Below are positions 17,998 to 27,255 of a DNA stretch of 64,000 nt, in pieces (within the stretch, counting starts at the first letter, position 1; every line of letters starts with the position of its first letter). The notes below the pieces were generated by a model. The model was not told the DNA's origin. It saw only the letters and a list, made by a program, of their open reading frames with translations, and made no database searches. The stretch is taken from contig CBFIBQ010000012.1 of assembly GCA_965660875.1 (NCBI GenBank), forward strand, positions 23,700-87,699, written 5' to 3'. Position numbers and translations under genes: made by a program. This DNA is from UBA6770 sp965660875 (GTDB lineage Bacteria > Bacteroidota > Bacteroidia > Flavobacteriales_G > Salibacteraceae).

Positions 17998-18635
17998 GTT
18001 ATATTAAACTTTGTGCGGTAATAGTTACCGACGATTATCAAGTAAATGCTTCCAATTACAGTTGGTAGTAACCAATTTAGAACTACAAAAGGGGTAAAGT
18101 TTTGAATGGCACTAAAAGCAGTTAGAGCTGCGATAAATGAAATGGTGAATCGGTTATAATGCTCGAAGAACCAGTACATGTTGTGTTTTGCAAGTTTATG
18201 CTTGTTCACACCAAAGAAAATGGTGCGCACATCTTTAAATGAGTTAATTCCAAAGAGCAAACCAAAAACTAAAAAGATAATAGCAAAAGAGGTGTTTCCT
18301 TTAAAATAGAACCAAATGGAGAAGAACAGTATGGTCAATGAACAAGCAAAACCAATTGCCGTTAAAGCTTTATCAAATAAGGTATTTGGTTGACCTTTTT
18401 CCATGGCAAAACGTAACCCTGACGTGGCGTAATAGAATCCGAATAGACCTAAAAATGTTATCATAACTCCACCAATGCTGGCGCCTGTGATTACCAATAT
18501 TATCCAGGTAATAAAATAGATTTTTCCAATAGTACGATGCGGTTTGTTTCCTTTTGGAAGCAGGTATTGTAGTAGTCCGGTTATAAAAATCACATAACCC
18601 GAAACGGCATGTACAAAAGTAATTTCATTCATCAT
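17994..18635 (-). CDS. Multi-pass membrane protein, DUF2306-like
   Basis: This 213-residue protein has about six hydrophobic helices. Near the N-terminus a His in FVHAVSG and the motif PHRTIGKIYF resemble the HRxxGxxY signature of DUF2306-like membrane proteins, and KHNMYWFFEHYNRF near the middle adds further His residues. The function of that family is unknown, and haem or quinone binding by the histidines is only a guess. It follows the J-domain gene by 6 bases on the same strand, so they are probably co-transcribed. Confidence 0.6.
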   Translation of the reverse strand: MMNEITFVHAVSGYVIFITGLLQYLLPKGNKPHRTIGKIYFITWIILVITGASIGGVMITFLGLFGFYYATSGLRFAMEKGQPNTLFDKALTAIGFACSLTILFFSIWFYFKGNTSFAIIFLVFGLLFGINSFKDVRTIFFGVNKHKLAKHNMYWFFEHYNRFTISFIAALTAFSAIQNFTPFVVLNWLLPTVIGSIYLIIVGNYYRTKFNIT

Positions 18636-18641
18636 TCGTAA

Positions 18642-19205
18642 TTATTGATCAGAAAAGGCATGTTTATAGTCTTTTTTCCAACCTTTAAAAAATAGACTTA
18701 TTTTATACCAAAGATAAATCACGGTGGTTCCCAAAATCCAAAATACAGGATTAAGAAACGAAGTTTGAAATGATATTAATAGAATCAGTAAACTGATTAA
18801 AGAAAATACGGAATATAGGAATACTTTAAAGCCATAAAATACCAGCTTTAATTTCCAATAATCTTTAGGGTCGGTAAAAGCGTCATTTTCTTTTTTAAAG
18901 GAGCTATAATTCATTTTTGAATAACGCTTAGCCCGATACTTTGGGTCTCGTTTTCTCCGTTGTTTTCGTTTGGCTTTAGCTTTATAGGTCTTTTTAGTGT
19001 AGACATATTTTGCGTATTTCGGTCGCTTAATGTATTCAGTAAGACGCTCATAAGCTTTAGTAACCTCAATAAATTTCTCTCTATCGCTTGATGGAAGGTT
19101 CAAATCTGGATGGTAGATTTTGGCGAGTTTTCTGTACGCCCTTTTTACTTCCTCTAGCCCAGTACCTGGAGAAAGGTTCAGTATTCGATAATATCTAGCA
19201 TACAA
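18642..19205 (-). CDS. J-domain (DnaJ-like) membrane protein
   Basis: In this 187-residue protein, residues 4-60 form a J domain: YYRILNLSPGTGLEEVKRAY, then IYHPDLN with the HPD tripeptide that stimulates Hsp70 ATPase. A very basic linker (KAKRKQRRKRDPKYRAKRY) and two adjacent hydrophobic segments (about residues 125-170) follow. The J domain therefore appears to be tethered to the membrane and could recruit DnaK there. There are no zinc fingers or substrate domain, so it is not DnaJ itself. Confidence 0.85.
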   Translation of the reverse strand: MYARYYRILNLSPGTGLEEVKRAYRKLAKIYHPDLNLPSSDREKFIEVTKAYERLTEYIKRPKYAKYVYTKKTYKAKAKRKQRRKRDPKYRAKRYSKMNYSSFKKENDAFTDPKDYWKLKLVFYGFKVFLYSVFSLISLLILLISFQTSFLNPVFWILGTTVIYLWYKISLFFKGWKKDYKHAFSDQ

Positions 19206-19220
19206 ACCTTATGGAGCCGA

Positions 19221-19316
19221 TTATTGGTCTTTTTTCTTTTTCTTGTAAAGTAATAGGACTGCAAAGGTTGGAATCATGCAGCTAAGAATTACAATAATGT
19301 ATGTTGTGGTATCCAT
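19221..19316 (-). CDS. Possible 31-residue membrane peptide
   Basis: A short frame from ATG 19316 encodes MDTTTYIIVILSC, then a hydrophobic stretch to LLLY and a lysine-rich end (KKKKKDQ). One transmembrane helix with a basic tail is the usual form of bacterial membrane microproteins. It is on the same strand as, and 15 bases upstream of, the J-domain gene, so it could lead that operon. There is no homology evidence; it may be chance. Confidence 0.35.
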   Translation of the reverse strand: MDTTTYIIVILSCMIPTFAVLLLYKKKKKDQ

Positions 19317-19435
19317 AATTCAGAAATTAGATTCATCGAAAATAAGGACAAAATCTGAACATTTAAATTTTGGCTGGAATTATTAAACCTGTGTTTTTTT
19401 TTGATTATGGACGTGTATCATTATTATGATAGAAT

Positions 19436-19813
19436 TCAATACATCGTATTTCCATTCATTGTTTCGTCGGGCACTTCTTGGATGGCATCCCAATGTTCTA
19501 CAATTTTCCCATTGATGTCAAATCGAAAAAAGTCCATCGTAACGTACTCTTCATTACCTGGCCATATCTGGTGCGTATGCAACGCAACCAAATCATTCTG
19601 AGCAATCGCACGAACAAATTCAATGGTTTTATTGGGATACTCCTGTGCCATTTTTTCAAAATAGTCGATGAATGATTGCTTACCATTACCAACCAGTGGG
19701 TTGTGCTGAATATAATTGTCACCAACATACAAGTTCACTGCTTTCTTGGGTTCACCTTCGTACGCCATTTTATAAAAAGCAACAGCGTTTATTTTATTCT
19801 GTTCTTGATCCAT
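19436..19813 (-). CDS. SnoaL-like / NTF2-fold protein
   Basis: This protein of about 125 residues starts at ATG 19813 (MDQEQNKINAVAFYKMAY). A longer frame to 19879 would sit inside the upstream mutase gene. The sequence has the SnoaL-like polyketide-cyclase pattern: YVGDNYIQHNPLVGNGKQ, then LVALHTHQIWPG, then DFFRFDINGKIVEHWDAIQ. This fold binds small hydrophobic ligands and includes many stand-alone proteins of unknown reaction. It overlaps the 3' end of the mutase by 20 bases and is probably co-translated with it. Confidence 0.8.
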   Translation of the reverse strand: MDQEQNKINAVAFYKMAYEGEPKKAVNLYVGDNYIQHNPLVGNGKQSFIDYFEKMAQEYPNKTIEFVRAIAQNDLVALHTHQIWPGNEEYVTMDFFRFDINGKIVEHWDAIQEVPDETMNGNTMY

Positions 19814-21194
19814 GTAATATCGTTTTATGACAGGCGGCAAGTATTTCTTTCGCTCTATTTGGGGTTCGACCCTCAGCATAGGTTCTTAATACGGGTTCTG
19901 TACCAGATGGTCGAATCATGAGCCATTCATCATCGTTGAAATAAAACTTCCAACCGTCTAAATCTTCTATACGCTGTACCGTCCAATCTCCAAAATCTTC
20001 GTAAGGTTTGGTTCGGCACTGCTCAACTATACGATTTTTTTCTTTCTGATCAATCTGTAAGTCAATGCGTTGGAATGCGAAATCACCTACAGTATCTCTC
20101 ACTTCCTTAAGTAACTCTTGAAGTGATTTTTTGGTCTCCATCATAGCTTGTAATAGAACCAATCCGTTCCAAATTCCGTCTCGTTCTGGTATATGACCTT
20201 TTACCGCTATTCCGCCGGACTCTTCACCTCCAACAAGAATGTCTTCGTTAACCATTAGACCACAAATGTGTTTGAATCCGATAGGAACAATAGCTAATTC
20301 TAAACCGTTTTTTTTACAAAACTGAGCAATTTTTACCGTCGAGCTAAACCCTGTTGCAACCTTACCTTTCCACCCCTTGTAATTATACAGATAGTGGAGT
20401 AGGAGTAGCATAATGTTGTGTGAGTCAATGTAATTACCCTTACCATCAAATAACCCAATTCGGTCGGCATCGCCATCATTAACCAATGCAAAGTCAATAC
20501 CCGTTGAATGCTTGAGGTGTTTCTGGTACTCCTTCAAATTCTTTAGCACAGGCTCTGGATTGAGTCCATGAAATGAAGGGTTCCACTCACACCGAAATAA
20601 ATCAGCGCTCGGAAATAACTCTTGCATAATGAATTGACCACTACCATACATTGCGTCGTAAGAAATTCCAATGCCCGAATGTTGAATTCCTTCGATATCA
20701 AACGCTGCACGAACTTTTTGAAGATACAGTGCTTTTAAATCGCATTCAACTGCCATATCAATCGGAAGTGCCTCAAAGTCGTATTTCATGATTTGGGGAA
20801 TCAAAGCCTCTATTTCTTGGATTTCATTCTGTAATAGAGGTCCACCATAGCCTCCCTTCAACTTGTATCCATTGTAGCTTGGGGGATTGTGAGAGGCCGT
20901 AAGTATAATTCCCAATTGGCAGTTGAGTTCCTTTGCTGCTAAACTGATTGCAGGGGTTGTTATGGGTTCATTGTAAAAAGTCACATCTATTTTATGAGCA
21001 AGCAATACCTTAGAAACAACATTCATAAATTGCTGACCCGCAAAACGACAATCAAAACCAACAACTACTTTGGAGGTATCATGTTTTTGTTTTAGCCATA
21101 AAGCAACACCTTCCGTGATTCTTGCAACGTTATAGTTGGTAAAGTCTTTGGCAATAACTGCACGCCACCCGTCTGTTCCAAATTTTATCTCCAT
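19794..21194 (-). CDS. Phosphoglucomutase / phosphomannomutase family
   Basis: This 466-residue alpha-D-phosphohexomutase has the phosphoserine loop TASHNPPSYNGYK (about residues 100-112), the Mg2+ loop NDGDADRIGLFD (about 238-249), the sugar-binding GGEESGG (about 325-331) and the phosphate-binding RPSGTEPVLRTYAEG near the C-terminus. It interconverts hexose-1- and hexose-6-phosphates. Which sugar is used cannot be decided, though the length and motifs fit the broad Bacteroidota phosphogluco/phosphomannomutase group. It lies 2 bases after mltG. Confidence 0.93.
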   Translation of the reverse strand: MEIKFGTDGWRAVIAKDFTNYNVARITEGVALWLKQKHDTSKVVVGFDCRFAGQQFMNVVSKVLLAHKIDVTFYNEPITTPAISLAAKELNCQLGIILTASHNPPSYNGYKLKGGYGGPLLQNEIQEIEALIPQIMKYDFEALPIDMAVECDLKALYLQKVRAAFDIEGIQHSGIGISYDAMYGSGQFIMQELFPSADLFRCEWNPSFHGLNPEPVLKNLKEYQKHLKHSTGIDFALVNDGDADRIGLFDGKGNYIDSHNIMLLLLHYLYNYKGWKGKVATGFSSTVKIAQFCKKNGLELAIVPIGFKHICGLMVNEDILVGGEESGGIAVKGHIPERDGIWNGLVLLQAMMETKKSLQELLKEVRDTVGDFAFQRIDLQIDQKEKNRIVEQCRTKPYEDFGDWTVQRIEDLDGWKFYFNDDEWLMIRPSGTEPVLRTYAEGRTPNRAKEILAACHKTILHGSRTE

Positions 21195-21196
21195 TT

Positions 21197-22222
21197 CTAA
21201 TTGTAAATTTTTCGTTTGTTCAGAGCTCTCTGATAGCGCTTTGCAAAATTTAAGTGAGTTCTGTAGTTCGAAGCAAAGTTATGGTAGCCCGAAAAGTCTT
21301 CTTTAGCACAGAAGTACAGGTAGTTGTGTTTTTCGGGATTGAGCACAGCATCAATGGAAGATATTTCTGGAATTCGAATGGGGCCAGGGGGAAGGCCTTT
21401 GTAAAGGTAAGTGTTGTAAGGCGAATCAATTTTTTTATGAATGTTGAGCACCCGTCTAATTGAAAAATCACCTAGTCCATAAATTAGTGTGGGATCGGCC
21501 TGAAGCAGCATTCCCTTCCGGAGTCGATTTAGATACACTCCAGCTACTTTTGGTTTTTCATCATTCATTTTGGTTTCTTCTTCAACAATACTTGCTAAGG
21601 TTACTACTTCACTTTGTGTCAAACCCAACTGTTTGGCCTTGCTTCTTCGTTTTGTATTCCAGAATTTTTTAAATTCAATAGCCATCCGTTCTACAAACGC
21701 TTCTGGTGAGGTGTCCCAATAAAACTCGTAGGTATTTGGAATAAAAAGCGCTGGAAAAGTAGCTGCATTAAAGCCGTATTTGCGCACCAACTCTTTATTT
21801 TGGAAGCACTTTATGAAGTCTGTAGAGTCCGGTTCTAAAAAACCAGATACTCGAGCGGCTAATTCGCCTAAGGTTCGCTGGTTGTTGAAAGTAACTTGAA
21901 CGGGTGTTTGAGTACCCGACCGCAACTTATTGACAAAGGAATCATTGTTCCAACCTGATTCAATGGTATATTTCCCAGCCTTTAATGTATTGGGGTAATT
22001 CTTTTTTTGGGCTACCCAGTCAAAGTCTTTGGCGCTTTTAAGCCATGAAGAATCTTTTAGTGCGCGCAACAAGTCTTCGTATTCCCAAGTACTCGGAATA
22101 TAAAGTACCTTATCTTGTTTAGAAATAATGGCCTTACCGTACACTTTTTCATAGTAAATGTAACCGAGTACTATACCTATGATCATTGAGATTAGTGTAA
22201 GAATGCCAATTACTTTTTTCAA
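21197..22222 (-). CDS. mltG: Endolytic murein transglycosylase MltG
   Basis: This 341-residue protein has one N-terminal transmembrane helix (IGILTLISMIIGIVLGYIYY), then a LysM-like region and the YceG/MltG catalytic domain. The latter contains VTLASIVEEETKMNDEKP with the catalytic Glu, followed by VAGVYLNRLRKGMLLQADPT and YNTYLYKGLPPGPI. MltG cleaves nascent glycan strands and limits their length in the periplasm. It lies in a run of minus-strand genes (acetyltransferase, mltG, mutase, SnoaL-like) with spacings of 2-4 bases. Confidence 0.93.
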   Translation of the reverse strand: MKKVIGILTLISMIIGIVLGYIYYEKVYGKAIISKQDKVLYIPSTWEYEDLLRALKDSSWLKSAKDFDWVAQKKNYPNTLKAGKYTIESGWNNDSFVNKLRSGTQTPVQVTFNNQRTLGELAARVSGFLEPDSTDFIKCFQNKELVRKYGFNAATFPALFIPNTYEFYWDTSPEAFVERMAIEFKKFWNTKRRSKAKQLGLTQSEVVTLASIVEEETKMNDEKPKVAGVYLNRLRKGMLLQADPTLIYGLGDFSIRRVLNIHKKIDSPYNTYLYKGLPPGPIRIPEISSIDAVLNPEKHNYLYFCAKEDFSGYHNFASNYRTHLNFAKRYQRALNKRKIYN

Positions 22223-22225
22223 AAT

Positions 22226-22741
22226 TTAAAATATTTTTTGGAGCAAAATTTCGTTGTGCATTTCACCTTTGATTCTTATCCAGTCTTTTTTTACTCCAAC
22301 GGTTTTAAAGCCAAATGATTGAAATAATTTGAGGCTGTTATCATTACTAGACAGCACATTGCAAAATACCTGATGACATTCCAAAATATCTTTACAGTAG
22401 TTTAGAATGATAGCAATTGCCGATTTGCCAAAACCAAGTCCCCGATGCTTTGGCTCCACAATTAAGATGCCGATACCAATTCGTCTATGAACTGGGTTGA
22501 AGTCAAACAAATCGACACAACCCAACGCTTTACTTGTTTCTAGATGCTCAATAATAAAACGCAACTGTTTTTGAGCGTAAATGTCTTGTACACTGTTTAC
22601 ATATTGCTCGAGTGCAAACCGACTAAATGGCTGCGTAGTATCGGATATACTCCAAACTTCGGCGTTGTTTTCCCATTCATAGAGTAAGTCTATATCTTGA
22701 GGTTCAAGAGCCCTTAACTTTATTTTTTCTCCATTGAGCAT
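22226..22741 (-). CDS. GNAT-family N-acetyltransferase
   Basis: This 171-residue protein opens with a RimJ/RimL-type start (GEKIKLRALEPQDIDLLYEW). It has the acetyl-CoA loop in IVEPKHRGLGFGKSAIAIIL (the R/Q-xxGxG/A motif as RGLGFG) and the SSNDNSLKLFQSFGFKTVG block typical of this subgroup. The acceptor is unknown. It is the first gene of the mltG operon-like run, 3 bases before mltG. Confidence 0.88.
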   Translation of the reverse strand: MLNGEKIKLRALEPQDIDLLYEWENNAEVWSISDTTQPFSRFALEQYVNSVQDIYAQKQLRFIIEHLETSKALGCVDLFDFNPVHRRIGIGILIVEPKHRGLGFGKSAIAIILNYCKDILECHQVFCNVLSSNDNSLKLFQSFGFKTVGVKKDWIRIKGEMHNEILLQKIF

Positions 22742-22820
22742 AAAACAAATTTGAAATAAATTCTCAATAATCGACTCGTAAAAATGATTAATACTAATTT
22801 GGCTGAAGAATTAATACAAG

Positions 22821-23717
22821 ATGAAGACAAAAGCACATTTTAAAAGCGATACCTTATCGGAAAGTGAGTTGGTACTTAATGAGGATGGAAGTGTATACCA
22901 TTTACATCTAAGAGAGGAGCACATAGCAGATACCGTTTTACTGGTTGGAGATCCAGGTAGAGTAGAGCAGGTTTCGCGTAAATTTTCAAGTATTGATTTT
23001 CAAGTTCAAAATCGGGAGTTCTGCACGCACACTGGATTTTACAACGGCAAACGCATTACTGTAATGTCCACCGGCATTGGTACAGATAATATAGATATTG
23101 CGGTAACCGAATTGGATGCGGCAGTAAATATAGATTTGGATTCTAGAACTATTAAAACAAATCCTCGAAAGTTAAATTTGGTCAGAATCGGAACGTGTGG
23201 GTCTTTGCAAGAGGATATCCCTGTTGACTCCTATGCGCTATCTACTTTTGGACTTGGGTTTGATGGGTTATTGGATTTTTATGATCATGAAAATGAGCCA
23301 GAAGAGGCTAAAATTCAATCTGACTTTATTGAGTTTTATAAAGCAAATGGCCACGACATTTCCGTCTATGCTGCAAAAGGCAATAATGAATTAATTGGAC
23401 AACTGGAGCAAGGCATGCATAAAGGAATAACGGCTACAGCAAATGGTTTTTTTGGCCCTCAAGGAAGGGTGCTGAGACTGAATGCAAAAATTCCCAACCA
23501 AAATGAATTACTCAATCAGTTTAGATCTGGTCAGCAGCGAATAATAAACTTTGAAATGGAGACTTCTGGACTCTACGGCTTAGGCGGGTTAATGGGCCAT
23601 CGCTGCGCTACGGTTTGTGCGGTTATCGCGAATAGATTTACAAAAAGTTATTCTAAAGATTACAAGAAAACGGTTGACCAATTGGTTGATCTAGTTTTAG
23701 ACCGATTAACAGTTTGA
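22821..23717 (+). CDS. Nucleoside phosphorylase (uridine-phosphorylase-like)
   Basis: This 298-residue protein has phosphate-binding motifs VGDPGRVEQVSRKF and MSTGIGTDNIDIAVTELDA, then LVRIGTCGSLQ and the ribose-binding NFEMETSGLYGLGGLMGH. These define the PNP/UDP superfamily, closest to uridine phosphorylases. It cleaves nucleosides with phosphate for pyrimidine salvage. The N-terminal extension (about 25 residues) before VLLVGDPG is a little long. It is divergent from the acetyltransferase gene. Confidence 0.88.
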   Translation: MKTKAHFKSDTLSESELVLNEDGSVYHLHLREEHIADTVLLVGDPGRVEQVSRKFSSIDFQVQNREFCTHTGFYNGKRITVMSTGIGTDNIDIAVTELDAAVNIDLDSRTIKTNPRKLNLVRIGTCGSLQEDIPVDSYALSTFGLGFDGLLDFYDHENEPEEAKIQSDFIEFYKANGHDISVYAAKGNNELIGQLEQGMHKGITATANGFFGPQGRVLRLNAKIPNQNELLNQFRSGQQRIINFEMETSGLYGLGGLMGHRCATVCAVIANRFTKSYSKDYKKTVDQLVDLVLDRLTV

Positions 23718-23776
23718 TATTCAAAACTCTATTTCTGATATTTTCTGAAGGGGTCTGTTGAAGCTACATTTGCTTC

Positions 23777-24658
23777 ATGTCGTCAGAAGAGCAAAATGAA
23801 ATAAAAGCACTAATATCTTTACTGGATGATCCTGATGAGGTGGTTTTTGATCAAATTCGATTAAAAATAGAATCTATGGGTGAAGAAATTATTCCAGTAC
23901 TGGAAGATGCTTGGGAGCACGACGCTTATGGCATACTTTTTCAAAGTAGGGTAGAGAATATTATTCATAATATCCAGTTTGATAAAGTAAAGGCTGAGTT
24001 AAAAGAATGGGCGGGAACTCAAGAAAAAGACTTGCTCTCTGGTATGCTAGCGTTGGCAAAATACCAATATCCCGACATCGATACTCAGGAAATACGGAAG
24101 AATGTTGACAAGCTGGAGAAAGACATTTGGTTAGAATTTCACGATGGACTTACCGCACTAGAAAAGTTAAAAGTTTTCAATCATATATTATTTGACGTTC
24201 ATGGTTTTGAGGGGAATACCAAGCATTACCATGCGCCAGATAATTCGTTTATTAACAGAGTATTAGAAAGTAAAAAAGGCAACCCGATTTCTTTGGCTGT
24301 AATATATTTGATACTGGCCGAAAGATTAAGGCTCCCTGTATTTGGGGTTAATTTGCCCAGGCACTTCATTCTCGCGTGGGGCGACATGATGAACCTTCCG
24401 GCTAGCCCTGAGGCTCAAGAAGCTAAAATTCTCTTCTACATTAATCCATTTTCAGGCGGATCGGTTTTTGGTAAAAGCGATATCGAGTCCTTTTTAGTTG
24501 AATTGAAACTTAAGCCAAACCCAATTTTCTTTCTACCGTGCAGTAATTACGACATTATGGTGCGCTCGTTAAATAATTTGGTACATTCTTTTGAGCAAGA
24601 GGGCCAAGGTCATAAAGCAGAAGAAATACGAGAGCTGCAGACTATAATAAAACTGTGA
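23777..24658 (+). CDS. SirB1-like transglutaminase-fold protein
   Basis: This 293-residue protein has an N-terminal helical, HEAT-like part (residues 1-85), then a region with ALEKLKVFNHILFDVHGFEG, KKGNPISLAVIYLILAERL and VNLPRHFILAW. This matches the transglutaminase-like core of the SirB1/transglut_core2 group, where catalytic residues are often incomplete. It follows the nucleoside phosphorylase on the same strand after about 60 bases. The biochemical role of the group is unknown. Confidence 0.8.
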   Translation: MSSEEQNEIKALISLLDDPDEVVFDQIRLKIESMGEEIIPVLEDAWEHDAYGILFQSRVENIIHNIQFDKVKAELKEWAGTQEKDLLSGMLALAKYQYPDIDTQEIRKNVDKLEKDIWLEFHDGLTALEKLKVFNHILFDVHGFEGNTKHYHAPDNSFINRVLESKKGNPISLAVIYLILAERLRLPVFGVNLPRHFILAWGDMMNLPASPEAQEAKILFYINPFSGGSVFGKSDIESFLVELKLKPNPIFFLPCSNYDIMVRSLNNLVHSFEQEGQGHKAEEIRELQTIIKL

Positions 24659-24721
24659 ACTCAGCAACGAGGCAAATTGAATCGCTGAACCTTTATTATT
24701 TACTGATTACTTGGGGCTTTT

Positions 24722-25933
24722 CTAGTAGAAAAAACTATTGAAGAAATGCAATACATCTCTTAAAAATCCTGCAACAGCACTAGAAATCGGATCGTTGTAA
24801 CTTCTACCAACTACGTAGAAGAGGAAAAGAATGTAAATGCCCAACAACAAGAACGACTTGATTTTTCCCACGGATTTTCCTAAGTAAAAAATGAAGAATA
24901 CAACTATCGTTATAAAGAACAGCAATACCCTTAGCTCACCACTCAACTCGTTAATTTCTGGGGTCATGCTTATTGGCCCGTGAAGAATAGTGAAGAGAAA
25001 CAACGGGAAACCTAAGGCAAAACAGATGTCGAACATATTGCTACCTAGAGCATTCGATACAGCATCATCATAGTTTCCCTTTTGTGCATCTTTCATACTT
25101 ATGATGGTATCCGGTATTGAGGATGCCATAGAGGCAATGATTAAAGCTACAAATAGAATGGGAATATCTAGGCCTTCAAATGTGCCAATTAGGGGCACCT
25201 CATAAGATTTGGCTCCAATCCACTCACAGGCCAAAACCAGTAAATAACAACTCACAGCAATCATTAATGTACTGGTGATTAACAGTGGCCAGGCATTGGC
25301 AGCAGTCATTTGTTTCTTGCCTACAATTAACCCTTCTAAATCTAGTGTAATACCTTGGGAAAGTTTAGATCGTTCAACTTCACCCTCCTCCTCATCATCA
25401 AAGGACTCTGCGTTTTTTTGCGCGTGATAGGTATCTGAGTCTACCATTTCGCCTTTTGTCATAGAAGAAAGCATGTAAACTATATACACAACATAAATGC
25501 CCATCAAAATTGCCCCATGCCACCAATATAAGTTGTTACCTGAGATTAAAACAATAAGAATACCTTCAGTTACTATTAGGGCGATACCGTCTCTCAACAC
25601 TACCTTTTTGGACACATGAACTACACGCGTCATTCCCGCATAAATTACTGCAAGAATGGCGATAGCTGGAATGATCATGGCATTGAAAATTGCTGAACCC
25701 GCCGTGGTACCTATTCCACCACTAAAACCGTCAACATCATTAAGAAAGAATAAAAAGAAAACTGTTGTGAATAATTCAGGCATTGAACTGGCTATGGCGT
25801 TTATAGTAGCACCTTTAACACCGTCACTTAAATTGCGACCTAAATAATCCGATGCAGCTGAAAAGCCATCAACACTTCTCCATATAACGATGGAGCAAAA
25901 TGCGACAAGTATAATTGGTATAAGCAAACCCAT
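24722..25933 (-). CDS. Na+/Ca2+ exchanger-like cation antiporter
   Basis: This 403-residue multi-pass protein has two inverted NCX-type repeats. Repeat 1 contains GATINAIASSMPELFTTVF and GSAIFNAMIIP; repeat 2 contains ASMASSIPDTIISMKDAQK and NALGSNMFDICFALGFP. A long acidic cytoplasmic loop (EGEVERSKL region, about residues 165-200) separates them. These alpha-repeats form the ion-binding site in the family. The cation cannot be told from sequence. It lies 13 bases after the K+ channel gene and is probably in one transcript with it. Confidence 0.88.
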   Translation of the reverse strand: MGLLIPIILVAFCSIVIWRSVDGFSAASDYLGRNLSDGVKGATINAIASSMPELFTTVFFLFFLNDVDGFSGGIGTTAGSAIFNAMIIPAIAILAVIYAGMTRVVHVSKKVVLRDGIALIVTEGILIVLISGNNLYWWHGAILMGIYVVYIVYMLSSMTKGEMVDSDTYHAQKNAESFDDEEEGEVERSKLSQGITLDLEGLIVGKKQMTAANAWPLLITSTLMIAVSCYLLVLACEWIGAKSYEVPLIGTFEGLDIPILFVALIIASMASSIPDTIISMKDAQKGNYDDAVSNALGSNMFDICFALGFPLFLFTILHGPISMTPEINELSGELRVLLFFITIVVFFIFYLGKSVGKIKSFLLLGIYILFLFYVVGRSYNDPISSAVAGFLRDVLHFFNSFFY

Positions 25934-25946
25934 TTATAATTAAGGC

Positions 25947-27023
25947 TTAGTAGCCTCCCTCCTCAGTTTTAAATATTGCTTCAATATGCATTGAGGCTCC
26001 ACCGTTCATAATCATTATCAAAAAATCGTTGGCCTCAATAGTAATATCGTCGGCTGGGTTTTTAATTAATTTTCTTTCTTTACCCTTTACTTTCGACAAA
26101 CCAATCAGAATTACATTGGATTCTTTTTTGAGTTTGTAAAAAGCATCGTGATAGGTCATTCCAGCATAAGGGTTTTCAGCAGTTACCTTATACTCTTTTA
26201 TATCGTAATCATCATCACTTTCTGCATACGATAAAATATCCTCACTATAGCGCGCTACATCAGGTTCAAAAATATAACTAGCAAGAAGCTTAGATGATAT
26301 TTCATTTTTACTGATCGTGTAGGTTACTCCCGCACTTAAAAAGGTGTTTTTTAAATTTGAATTATCTAAGGTCACTATAAACTTTAAGTCCGAATAGAAT
26401 TTCTTGATATTCAGAATGTGTACCAATTTCTCCGTATCGTCGTCAAAATTCACATAGACTACCGCAGACTCTTTAATGTTGACTTTTTCCAACATTTCCA
26501 TTTTGTTATAGTCCGCCAGTAAAGTAAATACCTGCTGGTTGGAGTAACTTTCTCGAATAAGGTCGATATCGTCTCTTCTGTTGGTAACGATGGCAGCCTT
26601 TTTTCCAACGCCTATGAGTTGCTCCAACACCTCGTAACCTATGTTGTTCCATCCAATGATCACCGCATGATTGGTAAAATTCGTACCCTGAAAACCTAAT
26701 TTTCGTTCTTCTAAACGTTCTGCCATGTAATTGGATATCTGCCCAATAAGGAATCCAAAAATACTAAAACTACCTAATATAAAAACCGTACTTATTAACT
26801 TACCTCCGGGTGTATGCGGATACATATCTCCATAACCAACAGTAGTAAGGGTTACTATGGAAAACCAAAGGGCATCAAAGAAATTTCTTATCGGACTTTC
26901 GGTGGAGCCGCTTTCGAATAACACAAGAACGATAAGGAGCACCACATAAGATACAATTATTGTGGTTAGGATAGTGAACTTCCTTTTTTTGTGATTTACC
27001 CTACCATGGTTTTTTACTGACAT
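25947..27023 (-). CDS. Potassium channel with RCK (TrkA-N/TrkA-C) domains
   Basis: This 358-residue protein has a basic N-terminus, two transmembrane helices flanking a pore loop with the selectivity filter TVGYGD (about residues 60-65), then an RCK domain (HAVIIGWNNIGYEVLEQLIG) and a C-terminal TrkA-C-like part. This is the MthK-type two-TM layout. The RCK glycine motif is GWNNIGYE, not GxGxxG, so nucleotide binding may differ. It is co-oriented with and adjacent to the cation exchanger, suggesting a shared role in ion homeostasis. Confidence 0.9.
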   Translation of the reverse strand: MSVKNHGRVNHKKRKFTILTTIIVSYVVLLIVLVLFESGSTESPIRNFFDALWFSIVTLTTVGYGDMYPHTPGGKLISTVFILGSFSIFGFLIGQISNYMAERLEERKLGFQGTNFTNHAVIIGWNNIGYEVLEQLIGVGKKAAIVTNRRDDIDLIRESYSNQQVFTLLADYNKMEMLEKVNIKESAVVYVNFDDDTEKLVHILNIKKFYSDLKFIVTLDNSNLKNTFLSAGVTYTISKNEISSKLLASYIFEPDVARYSEDILSYAESDDDYDIKEYKVTAENPYAGMTYHDAFYKLKKESNVILIGLSKVKGKERKLIKNPADDITIEANDFLIMIMNGGASMHIEAIFKTEEGGY

Positions 27024-27080
27024 GTGCTGTCATGAATTTGAGTGCGTTCAAAAATATTAAAAAAGCGATACAAGAAATAT

Positions 27081-27108
27081 TTGTAGCAAGAACGAATTTT
27101 TATATTTG
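27081..27108 (+). promoter_or_regulatory. Promoter upstream of tRNA-Arg
   Basis: TTG at 27081-27083 and TATATTTG at 27101-27108, separated by 17 bases, are a good fit to the flavobacterial TTG / TAnnTTTG promoter. The tRNA begins about 150 bases downstream, so the primary transcript would carry a long 5' leader. Confidence 0.6.
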
Positions 27109-27137
27109 CAGCCGCTAAAAATGGTAATCGCTGTTGA

Positions 27138-27240
27138 TTTTCATTTTTAAAACCCGCTTTCTAGCGTTAGAGTTAGGGAATGGATTGACATAAAGACTAA
27201 GTGAATAACTATTACTGATAGTTTTTCATTTTTAAAACCC
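27138..27240 (+). repeat. Pair of 18-bp direct repeats in the tRNA leader
   Basis: TTTTCATTTTTAAAACCC occurs exactly at 27138-27155 and 27223-27240, 85 bp apart. Each copy is followed by a short hairpin (CGCT-ttct-AGCG; CCCACTGGG). The last copy lies 15 bases before the tRNA. They may be leader-processing signals or the remains of a duplicated tRNA spacer. Confidence 0.7.
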
Positions 27241-27255
27241 ACTGGGTTTTAAAAA

